Assembly (NCBI GenBank): GCA_964036045.1
Contig: OZ038399.1
Location: forward strand, 28,047,216 to 28,111,215
From: Eutreptiella sp. 'Long Island Sound 2002'
Taxonomy: Eukaryota; Euglenozoa; Euglenophyceae; Eutreptiales; Eutreptiaceae
Direction of reading: 5' to 3'
DNA: 64,000 bases
Of the stretch, positions 54,150 through 62,099 are shown piece by piece. Made by a program: the position numbers and the translations under genes. Each line of letters begins with the position of its first letter. Position 1 is the first letter of the stretch. The notes beneath the pieces were generated by a model. That model made no database searches. It was not told the origin of the DNA and worked only from the letters and a program-made list of their open reading frames with translations.

Positions 54150-54225
54150 TAGTACGCCCAATTCTGGCGCAATTTTTCCCATCACTTTTAACGATTGTGG
54201 CGCAATTTTTCCCATACTTTTTTTT
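54150..54225 (-). repeat. Dispersed repeat, inverted partner of 47265-47330
   Basis: Carries TCACTTTTAACGATTGTGGC flanked by two GGCGCAATTTTTCCCAT blocks, the reverse complement of the copy near 47.3 kb. Confidence 0.65.
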
Positions 54226-54585
54226 GGACATCAAGTTCAAAATTTGTACCCTGTGCTGGCCATGAGGCAACGGATACTGGGCTCGCATACGCCCCCGTGT
54301 CACAGGCGCATGGTCATCACCACTCAGTTCAATGTTCACTGTGCCGGGGGGGGGGGGGGTGTCAAAGGTTTTGCAAAATTTGCTACTCCAAATACACCAA
54401 AAAGGCACCATTACCCCAATCACTTCACTTCTACAGCCACAATATACAGAAAAAGAAAGTCCCTGCGAGAAAAAACCCCCCTTTTCCACACACTGGGTGG
54501 CCATGGTGGCCGTTTAATGCCCTATTCGTATTGTGCCGTTCGCCTGTGTCTGCTGCGACCCTTGCGAATGCGAATTTGGGCCAAA

Positions 54586-54606
54586 TTCGCGCGAACTTCG
54601 CGCGAA
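54586..54606. repeat. TTCGCGCGAA palindrome pair
   Basis: Two copies of the 10-bp palindrome TTCGCGCGAA at 54586-54595 and 54597-54606, embedded in a larger inverted repeat (GGGCCAAA and TTTGGCCC). It lies about 80 bp past the stop of the neighbouring gene. The same palindrome occurs in two introns of that gene. Confidence 0.8.
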
Positions 54607-54688
54607 TTTGGCCCATTTTTCGTGTACGGGCATGCACATCTTCACCATAACAAAGCAAGTCCTTTTTGCCATAAGCCGTCCAAACGTA

Positions 54689-55890
54689 CTATGCTCGCTG
54701 TTTGCGGCGTCTGAAACGTGGACTAAGGGTATGTTCATAGTTGAGGTCACTAAGGGCCCTCTTGCGGGCCCGCCTAGCCAATTGTTGTACGGTCACCGGG
54801 CCTTGCCCACGCATGGACCTCTTTGTGACGTCCCACCCCTCCGCACGGAGGCTGTCGTCTATGGTGTGGTTGTCAACGACAACCTGCACACCTAGGCGCC
54901 CACGTAGAAGGCTTAGGCCCCTGCTGTTGCGCAACATGCGCTTGAGCCCGCGGTGGCTGCCTTCCATGGCAAAGCATGAAAATTTGGAGAGGGTTCTCCA
55001 TTGGCGGGCAAAAAAGTACATGTGGTCAATCCACAAATGTGACCACAACAGCTTAGGCCATTGCAAGAGTAAGTGGGCTTTGCCCATCGCTATATTACAC
55101 TCACGTAACCTTCCTAGATCTGCCCCGGACAGCCAAGATGTCCGCCATGCATATATACACATCTTGGCAAAAATGTCCCACCACTGCCTACAAGCATCCC
55201 CCCATGGTCTCCCCCCCACCCGCTTGTTGTTCATTCCCCCCTCTTCAAGGCACACGGCAATGAGTGCCTCCCACCTCCGGGTGCGCATGAATTGCATAGC
55301 TGCGGCACACTCCAACCTAACCTGGCCCTTCGCGTTGGCGCTGTCATTACCCTTTGCCATCCTACCCTTTGTTACCTTGGCGGGCAACATCTAGGATCGG
55401 TTGGAAAAAATTGCAGACAACGACCGCCGCGGACTTGCCAATGGCAGCCGACACCGCATCCCTCATGCCGGAAATACCACAAATAGTTACCCGCAGCACC
55501 CCGTGCAACCCGTAGTCGGGAATGCGACGTTTGGCTGGGATGTGTCTATATATGGCTCCCATGGGGAGCACAACCTCCCACCACCCGTCAATGGTGGCTT
55601 CCAAGCCGAAGTTGGCAAGGCAATCTGCCCTATTGCGGCCGCAAACCCAACACACCATGGCTTGTGAAGCCTCGGCTTTAAAATTTTTACAATTGGCCAT
55701 TAAAATTTGTGCCTTGCCATTGGCACAGAGGAAGAAAAGTGTTTCCCGGTCAGCACCGAAAGTATCTTGGAAGACAACCTTACTAGCATCCCACAACTGT
55801 TGGTCGAAGTCAACCTCTTGAGCAGCCGCGTACAAGGTCGCCCACTCCTCACTACCCCCTAGTAGCCACCAGCTTGCTATTTGATCGGGG
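54689..55890 (-). CDS. Exons 4 and 5 of the dioxygenase-like gene: unknown C-terminal region
   Basis: Exon 4 (55376-55890) begins after acceptor GAACTTATAG with PDQIASWWLLGGSEEW and contains a CWVCG cysteine pair. Removing the 76-nt intron 55300-55375 (phase 1) joins DVARQ directly to AMQFMRTRRWEAL. Exon 5 (54689-55299) has LLWSHLWIDHMYFFARQW and SKFSCFAMEGSHRGLKRM, with conserved-looking His/Trp/Asp/Glu spacing, then a basic tail. Before the splice the ORF breaks in a different frame; after it everything is open to the stop at 54689. No known domain is named with confidence; a role in a mobile element is inferred from the neighbourhood. Confidence 0.55.
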
Positions 55891-56156
55891 CTATAAGTTC
55901 GGGCGAAGTTCGCGCGAAGTTCACATAAACCTCAGGATAGTGGTCGGCTGAGTTGTTCGCGCATTTGCACGAAATCGCGCGAAGTTCGCGCGAAATTCGC
56001 GGCACGATCAGGACAGTGGTCGGCCCCGTTGTAATTTACAACAGGGAAGGCCCGACCTTCGAGTCGGTGGTGCCGGGGTATCAAGCTGCCTTGGATAGCC
56101 ATGAGGCTGTCGAGAGGCAGTACCCGGGGGACGCCCTTGTGGTGGCCGCCACTTAC
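55891..56156 (-). other. Intron 3 of the dioxygenase-like gene, with palindromes
   Basis: Consensus donor GTAAGT at 56151-56156 and acceptor TATAG at 55891. It contains TTCGCGCGAA at 55909-55918 (just before the acceptor) and 55985-55994, and a direct repeat of TCAGGA(T/C)AGTGGTCGGC. A plus-strand open frame here is judged antisense noise. Confidence 0.55.
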
Positions 56157-56589
56157 CCGGCCTTCGAGCCCCCCTAGCCCCCCGCGGCCCATGGGTCTGG
56201 GACCTCCACAGGCACTGCAACCCCGTAGTGTCGCTTTGCGAACGGCCTAGGCGCGGTGCTGGCCACTGCTGAGAGCTCCCCCTTCACCCTCTCTGCCCGG
56301 GCCTTCCAGGCTTGGCTCCCCGCCATAAGGTACTTCGTACCGACCCCCCCCCCCCGCCCCTTCCCCCCCCCCCTTCCGTCTGCTCTTCCTGCTGCTGCCC
56401 TTGCGCGCCCGCCTTCGGCTTGGGTTTGCGGGCCTGCGCCCGGAGATGGTCCCGCTCCCGTTCCGCCGCCGTTGCCCGCCGCTCCACCTCCTGCGCCCGC
56501 AGCTCTACCTCTTGGAGCTTGCTTCACAGGAGGAGAACCTCCCCCTCCACCGCCACCGCCCGCTTCTGCCACTCGGGCATGGCCCCCGC

Positions 56590-56784
56590 CTGCGCCGCCA
56601 CCCAAGCGTCCACAGAATGACAAATGGAGAATGACAAATGGAATAGTGTAACTATTCATGTGAAATTCGCGCGAAATTCGTGAATCTGCATGCCTGACCG
56701 AATCTGAAGCATTTGCGAATGCGCAACACGGTGTCGCGAACTGCGCGCGAACTTCGCGAATACGGGGTAGAAGACAATGCATAC
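56590..56784 (-). other. Intron 2 of the dioxygenase-like gene, with palindromes
   Basis: Donor GTATGC, acceptor GGCGGCGCAG. It contains TTCGCGCGAA at 56666-56675 and a degenerate second block GCGAACTGCGCGCGAACTTCG near 56736-56757, related to the sequence in intron 3. Confidence 0.55.
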
Positions 56785-57999
56785 CTCACATTCACACGGG
56801 CAGGTCACTGTCCACGTCCCTTTCTTGGACTCCTTTGCCCGCTTCCACTCCGGCACAGCGTGGAGCAGCTGCCAGGCGGGGGCCGGGCGCGTGGGGGGGC
56901 AGTGTAGCCCCAAGTGCCCACGTCACCTCCACGTCCCTGTCCGTCGAGTCCCCCTTCACGACCTGCATCTCGTACGCCCCATTCCACATCAAGATTTCCC
57001 CCGCGTGCACGATGACGGGGGAGATGTCGTGGGAGGAGCGGCTCAGGACCAGAGGGTGGTGTGTGCACACGGGGGGGCCTGGCTCCACCTCGGGGGGGGC
57101 AGAAGACGTCGTCCACCATGTCCCGGGTGGCCAGCCCTACCCGAGCCTCCAACCCAACCCCCAACAGCAACAGTTGCCCAAAAGTGGGCACGTCCTCCCC
57201 GCCCTCGCCGTCCAGCAGGCCGAGGCAGTCCTTGAGCTCCAGGGGGAGGGGGGGGTCGAGATGCGTCGTATTTGGCTTGACCCCCAAATGACACCGATCG
57301 GGGGTCCACTGCGTGAACAGTGCCCCCTGCATCTCTTGCCCGGGGGGGGGGGGGAGCCCGTGGTGCCGGGCGGTGCTGACGAGGACGAGGACCTCCCCCT
57401 GTTGGAGGAGGACCTCGTCCCACCTCTCCTCCGTGGCCTCCCCCAGCGCCGTTCCCGCCCGGACATTGATGCGGTACTGGGGGGAGAGGGCCACGAAGGT
57501 CGAGATGTGGCAGCTCGAGGGGTTGCGGTCAGGGGCGGGCAGCATGTCTGGGGCAGTCGAAACATCCGTGTGGGGGAGCTGGTCCCCCGACTCAACACCC
57601 GACACGATGACGGAACAAGGCATGTCAAACAAGCCTTCAAACGGATCAGGGACACGGTCGTTGATGCTGTTAACAAATTTTGTAATAAGGGCACTTGCCA
57701 ATCCCCCGGTTTTGGAGGGCTTGGACTGGTAGCGCTGGGGGAGGGTGGGGTCCTTCCTCTGCTCCTCCACCGGTTTCACATTGAACACCGGGTCAAAATG
57801 TTGAGGAACTTGGTTCCCCGCCCCCCAAATTTTTTCCACCTTCCCCCAGGTGGTCTTGCAGTCCTCCGCGAGAAGAATATCGCGGTGGACTGTGTAGCCG
57901 AGGCCGTCCACGAAATTACGAGCCATCGGGGGGGCTAGGCGGTCAGCCATCACGGAGGGGTTGGCGGTGGCATACGAGGAGGGGTTTTGCAGGGGTGCC
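56785..57999 (-). CDS. Exon 2: 2-oxoglutarate/Fe(II) dioxygenase-like domain
   Basis: After acceptor TTGCGCAG the frame runs APLQNPSSYATANP and on. Counting the open frame from 58007, it has HTD at 146-148 (LPHTDVS), then RHHGLPPPPG (His215/216) and FTQWTPDR (Arg238). This is the H-x-D...H...R order of the double-stranded beta-helix oxygenases, which use Fe(II) and 2-oxoglutarate to oxidise proteins, small molecules or DNA bases; the substrate here is unknown. A run of about 13 C encodes the Pro stretch without breaking the frame. Later G8 and G7 runs shift the frame; the last part is best read as HAVPEWKRAKESKKGTW up to donor GAG|GTATGC. Confidence 0.6.
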
Positions 58000-58060
58000 C
58001 TGCGCAAGGAGGGCTCGGCCGTAATGAAGGGGGGGGGGGGGGTCCGTGATTCCCCGATAC

Positions 58061-58368
58061 CAACTGAGCCCCTTCATCCTATGGAGAGTGGGCAGAGTGA
58101 TATCGGAGATGTGGTGGAGAGGGGGCACGGTCGGGTGGCTGGGCAAGATGCCCAGATTGTCCCACCACTGGGCCTGCACTGCCTGCCATTCAAAAGAAAG
58201 GTTAGAGTGGTCAGCCTGCGGCTCACCGGCAGGAAAGTAGTTATTGATGGCAATCATGTCCATCCGCTTGGGGCAGTGAACGAGGTTAGTGGTGGGGTAG
58301 ATGGCACAGAGGCCGGGCTTGGGTTTGCCCACGGTGTGCGTGACCATGATTGCCAAAAGGCTGTCCAC
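58061..58368 (-). CDS. Exon 1 of the dioxygenase-like gene
   Basis: Frame beginning around VDSLLAIMVTHTVGKPKPGL and including MDMIAINNYFPAGEPQ, ending MKGLSW at donor TTG|GTATCG. There is no ATG at the left edge; the first internal Met is in AIMVTHT, so an upstream exon or lost start is possible. The next intron (58000-58060) holds a 14-base G run on the plus strand. Splicing, rather than a homopolymer shift, restores the frame into exon 2. Confidence 0.45.
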
Positions 58369-58393
58369 GGTTGAACCGGTGGGAATGAGCCGG

Positions 58394-58485
58394 TTTAGCT
58401 AAAACCAGAAGCAAACACGCAAACAGGAGGCAAAACACGCACGTCTCTTGCAGTACATCTCGTCAGTGTGCCGCCTCCTCGTGGG
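58394..58485. repeat. ~92-bp direct repeat, copy 1 (partner at 58666)
   Basis: Nearly identical to 58666-58757 (offset 272 bp). It begins TTTAGCTAAAACCAGAAG and ends GCCGCCTCCTCGTGGG. Two or three substitutions separate the copies. Confidence 0.9.
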
Positions 58486-58665
58486 CAGTCACAAAAGCCC
58501 GCTTTGGGCAATAGAAGTCGCAAATAGCGTCATTGGGTGGGATGGGCGGGCTGCTGGCAACAAGCAAAAATGCTCTACAAGTACAAAGGCTCACGGCACA
58601 CACGCACGCACACACACACACCACCCGACGAGCTAAACCAGAGCTCAGGCACGGCTGAGCTAAGA

Positions 58666-58757
58666 TTTAGCTAAAACCAGAAGGAAACACGCAAACAGGA
58701 GGCAAAACACGCACGTCTCTTGCAGTACATCTCGTCAATGTGCCGCCTCCTCGTGGG
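58666..58757. repeat. ~92-bp direct repeat, copy 2
   Basis: Second copy of the repeat at 58394-58485. The 180 bp between the copies includes a CACACACA run and no gene. Confidence 0.9.
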
Positions 58758-59039
58758 TCTCGTTCATGCCAAACTGCCGCATAACCCCCCCCCCCCCCCC
58801 ATTTCCCCCCTCCCCTGCTCAACAATCGGTGCAGCTCTGAGACCGAGTTGTGCCAGCGCGCGACGCACGTCACGCCCACGAAGCATACGGTCGCCCAAGA
58901 CACAAAGCGCCAGAGGCGCCCTGCACACACCGGCACGTCTCGTCAGGCTTCAGGCGTCCGCAGACCAAGCCTAAGAGAGCGTGGACCCCGACCCCATGCC
59001 ACTGCCAAAGAGGAAGCGGCGAATGCACAGCGACCGTCG

Positions 59040-59486
59040 GGTACCACCGCCCGGGCGCAAAGCAGCCCGGTCAGTCCAGGGCAGCCCCCCAGAGTCCCGC
59101 ACCAGGCCCAAAATCAGTGGGCCAGCGCTCACCACAACACCAAGCCTAAGAAAGCATGGACCCCGGACCCATAGCAATGTGGAAGTGGCGTAGGCCAATG
59201 GACCATCGCCCGGCACACAACCACGCAGACGGCCTCCAACATCAGCGCAGGGCAGAGCCTCCTCTACAGACAATTGCCCGGAGGGCCCCCGCCTGCTCAT
59301 ACTGGATCTGCCAACGCAGAGAGAAAACGTCCCACGCACGACAAGTACAACACCGGCGCGGCCACGGAACCAAAAACGCCGGCAAATGCGCAAGCACCGC
59401 CCGGGCGCAATGCAGCCCGGTCACCCCAGGGCAGCACTCAGAGACCCGCAATAGACCCAAAAGCAATGGGCCAGCGCTAACTCCCA
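59040..59486. repeat. Degenerate ~350-bp direct repeat
   Basis: Blocks ACCGCCCGGGCGCAA, GCAGCCCGGTCA, CCAGGGCAGC and GGGCCAGCGCT occur in the same order at about 59045-59137 and 59395-59486. The remaining sequence is diverged. No gene is recognised in 58758-59476. Confidence 0.6.
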
Positions 59487-59649
59487 TCCCAGCTCCCGAA
59501 GATAGGCTTACCTTCCAAAAAAAAGACTACACCAACGGCCTGAAGTGGCCAGCTATTCTCACCACCAAGGGGTAAGACCCCTGTACCCACAGATACGGCA
59601 CGGGGGTGCGACGACCCCCGTTCCAGTCCGTCAGCGACACAACCACCCT

Positions 59650-60042
59650 CTATCCTCCCCCTGTCCCAGCCATCACGTCCCACACCCCCCCGCAAGTGTG
59701 TCTGCCCCCCGGCTTCACCCTGGGGTCCCCGACCGCGGTGGTGCGCCTTGTCGCCCGCCCCCGAACCCTCTTGGCGAGATCCATGGCCGCGGCACCCAGA
59801 AAATCTTCCCTCTCCCCGGGATCGTCAGGCACACCATACTCGACGTACAGGGGCACCCCATTCCGGAGGAGCACCCGGTGACAAGCCCTGCGGCCCACCA
59901 AGGCACCCAACTTCTCCCGCAGCGCAGCGCGTCGCCGCGTCGCGCGCCGCTGAACAGCCTCCTCCGAATGCTTGCGCGAGCGGCTCTTGCCTCGCCTCCG
60001 CTTGCCGCTGCGCGCATGGCGATTACGGCGGCGCCGGGTCAT
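59650..60042 (-). CDS. Basic ORF downstream of retroelement RNase H (element B)
   Basis: ATG at 60042, 55 nt after the RNase H ORF stops, opens a very basic start (MTRRRRNRHARSGKRRRG) followed by an Arg/Ala helix, RRACHRVLLRNGVPLYVEYG and a C-terminal part ending near AGTGGG. It could bind nucleic acid. Its position right after RNase H and its basic start parallel the ORF at 61429-62022 in the neighbouring element. The family is not recognised. The frame may continue after a shift into 59477-59695. Confidence 0.45.
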   Translation of the reverse strand: MTRRRRNRHARSGKRRRGKSRSRKHSEEAVQRRATRRRAALREKLGALVGRRACHRVLLRNGVPLYVEYGVPDDPGEREDFLGAAAMDLAKRVRGRATRRTTAVGDPRVKPGGRHTCGGVWDVMAGTGGG

Positions 60043-60097
60043 GATCACATGGACCAAGAAAACGAGCGCTACAAGCAGGCACCGACACCACACAACA

Positions 60098-60840
60098 TCA
60101 AGTCATCGCACCCACCGACTCCTCCAAGCGGTACTGCAAGAAGACCTCGTGGAACTCCGCCCCCCCCTCACCACCCCCCGGGGACCACAGGCCCGCTCTC
60201 CACGACTGCGGCAGCACAAAGGGTCCCATAGGCACCCCCAGGGTCCACAAAAAAACTGTGCGCCTATCGGAGAAGGCCCAGAGATCCCCCACCCTGCGCG
60301 TCGCCACCTCGCGCGCCAAACCCAGATCTCCATTGAAGTTGTCATACAACCTACTGATAGGATCACCGGGATTATGGGAACCACGCACCCAGTGCATGTA
60401 AACCGTGAAGCCCGGGCACGAAGCCCACAGGTAGCGGAAACGCTTCAAAACTGACTGTTGGAACTTACGCCCCACCTTAGCTTTACACCTAAGGAACTGC
60501 ACCAACGCTGCCGCATTATCCCCAAACAAATGGGCCTCACGTACACCTACATTGAGTATGAGCTTCAAGCCCCAGAGCAGCGCCGCGGCCTCCGCACATT
60601 GCTGGTTGGGCGGTTGCTCAGCGGGCACAACCGACCGAGAACCCACATCCATGGATAACAGGCCCAACCGGTATTTACCCGCGTCCATCGCCGCGTCTAC
60701 GTAAATAACCAACGGCGACCGCTTTACCACTCTGGGGAGGGACACCACCGACCATTGCCGCCTGGCCATCACGCACGCCACGCACATAGACTTAAGCAAA
60801 CGCACAGGGGTAAATGGCAGCCGGGGGGGCGCCCAGAGCA
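60098..60840 (-). mobile_element. Retroelement fragment (element B): RNase H ORF
   Basis: The open frame (running back to 60973, but convincing only from about 60840) carries an RNase H fold: LVIYVDAAMDAGKYRLG (Asp), NQQCAEAAALLWGL (Glu), AHLFGDNAAALVQF (Asp) and HWVRGSHNPGDPISRL (Asp). These are all four catalytic positions, of the type following reverse transcriptase in LTR/DIRS-like retroelements. The reverse transcriptase itself is missing, so the element is truncated at its 5' side, where an 80-bp repeat begins. It resembles the RNase H of the element at 62100-63815 (shared YRLG, AE and DN-AA blocks) but is clearly diverged. Confidence 0.7.
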
Positions 60841-60861
60841 CATGAGCCCACACACCAGATT

Positions 60862-60940
60862 CCCCCCTAACGTCCTGACAGGTACAGCTCACACATACAC
60901 AGTACACAAAGCCAACACTGATGCTTGCTCCTTCACTGGC
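60862..60940. repeat. ~79-bp direct repeat, copy 1 (partner at 61131)
   Basis: Nearly identical to 61131-61209, offset 269 bp. It contains CCTGACAGGTACAGCTCAC and CAACACTGATGCTTGCTCC. Confidence 0.9.
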
Positions 60941-61102
60941 GGTAGACTCGTGTGCCGTGGATCTATGATACACTTCTCCATGATAGTATCAATGGTGTTC
61001 CTGAAGTGTGCGTAAGTGTTTGGGCGGGTGGGTGGGCCCAAAAATCTTTAAAAGATTCTATAGTGATAGTGCATATGAGTGGTATTATGGGGTGAATCCT
61101 GT

Positions 61103-61122
61103 GATTCGCCTATAGGCGAATC
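61103..61122. repeat. Palindrome
   Basis: Self-complementary sequence, GATTCGCCTA followed by TAGGCGAATC, just left of the second 79-bp repeat. Confidence 0.8.
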
Positions 61123-61130
61123 CCTTGATT

Positions 61131-61209
61131 CCCCCCTAACCTCCTGACAGGTACAGCTCACACATACACAGTACACAAAGCCAACACTGATGCTTGCTCC
61201 TTCGCTGGC
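61131..61209. repeat. ~79-bp direct repeat, copy 2
   Basis: Second copy of 60862-60940. The region 61131-61428 otherwise holds only the 3' flank of the retroelement ORFs, and no gene is seen there. Confidence 0.9.
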
Positions 61210-61428
61210 GCGCCAGGCCCGAAGGGCACCGTGGGTCATCTCTGACTCTCACTCATGCTGGCTCTCGTAGTTCCACATATAAAGGCGTGCTCGCTCACTG
61301 ACTCACACTGTGCCGTCTCATCCATCGCACCTGCGAGGGGAGCTCTCTTTTATATACCCCGGGTATGGTCCTGCTCTGCCTGCACCACGTGTCGTCCCCC
61401 TCCCCCACCTCCCCAGCCCACTTTTTTC

Positions 61429-62022
61429 TCACTCTGGTACATTAGCGCCATGGACAGTCCGTGCAGGAGTGACAGTCATCCTCATGTCAGCCTCGCCGCA
61501 GTCTGAGTCCGTCTGTTCCAAATCATCCTTCACAAGTTTGAATACATCTTTGATGAGGTCCGCTTTTCCATTGAGGGTGACTCTTTGCACTGCAGTGGCA
61601 TGGTGGGTGAAGGACATCGTCAGCCTGACTCCTGGCGCCAGTCGCAGCTCGTGGCGGTCGAGGTAAAGGTGGCGTTGGGTCTGGTCCTTACTCTTCTCAG
61701 CAGGCTCGACCCGTGCCATGGCATACTGCGCCCTGGTGCGTCGCGTGATCCATCCACAGAAGGTCTGCCAGGCGTTGTGGAGGTCCCGTTCTGGTAGTGG
61801 CCGGCACAGCACTAACTCGAAGGATTGCTCGGTCATCCCTCCCAGGCGGTATCTGGGCTGTTCTGCATGGAGGTGCCCTTCCGCTCTCTCAGCTCTCCGC
61901 CTCAGCGTGCGCGCCTTCTGCGCCAGCTTGCCCTCCGGGCCCCGAGATCCTCGTGGGCGTTTCGACCCCACTTTCCCCTCGTCATGGGACTCCTCCTCAT
62001 GTCGGTCGCCCCACTCAGACAT
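61429..62022 (-). CDS. Retroelement downstream ORF (element A)
   Basis: ATG 62022 (MSEWGDRHEEESHDEG) opens 197 codons to a stop at 61429. After an acidic start comes a basic helical stretch (AQKARTLRRRAERAEG), then FELVLCRPLPERDLHNAW, WITRRTRAQYAMARVEP and LRLAPGVRLTMSFTHHAT, and an acidic end. The ORF follows the RT-RNase H ORF by 77 nt, a gap containing a C/G homopolymer. Its role is unknown; capsid-like or nucleic-acid-binding functions are possible but unproven. Its arrangement matches that of the ORF at 59650-60042. Confidence 0.6.
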   Translation of the reverse strand: MSEWGDRHEEESHDEGKVGSKRPRGSRGPEGKLAQKARTLRRRAERAEGHLHAEQPRYRLGGMTEQSFELVLCRPLPERDLHNAWQTFCGWITRRTRAQYAMARVEPAEKSKDQTQRHLYLDRHELRLAPGVRLTMSFTHHATAVQRVTLNGKADLIKDVFKLVKDDLEQTDSDCGEADMRMTVTPARTVHGANVPE

Positions 62023-62099
62023 GTTGCAGGGGCCTGCTACAGCAAAAAAGAGGGGGCACTCCAGCCATCGCTCATGCGAGGAAACCCCCCCCCCCCCCG

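Larger units (their letters stand above)
54689..58368 (-). pseudogene. Decayed five-exon gene: 2OG/Fe(II) dioxygenase-like plus transposon-like C-terminus
   Basis: Five exons can be laid end to end on the minus strand: about 58061-58368, 56785-57999, 56157-56589, 55376-55890 and 54689-55299. Introns of 61, 195, 266 and 76 nt have GTATCG, GTATGC, GTAAGT and GTAACA donors and CAG/TAG acceptors. The first, second and fourth joins keep the local frame. Breaks are present: apparent 1-nt shifts in a G8 run (57092-57099) and a G7 run (56893-56899), a TGA in exon 3 after EGEVLLL, and a TAG after VPDPWAAGG. This suggests a degenerate element; homopolymer errors in the assembly could explain the two shifts but not both stops. 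Such ORF combinations are typical of large eukaryotic DNA elements, but no transposase was proven. Confidence 0.55.

Noticed and set aside
53899-54714. 271-codon plus-strand frame, Thr/Pro rich
   Set aside because: It is produced by an ~80-bp duplication and then runs into a dispersed repeat and a G homopolymer.
55953-56177. Plus-strand frame with protein-like composition (YNREGPTFESVVPGYQ)
   Set aside because: It is antisense to intron 3 of the dioxygenase-like gene, where a consensus GTAAGT donor lies on the other strand, and no partner exon was found.
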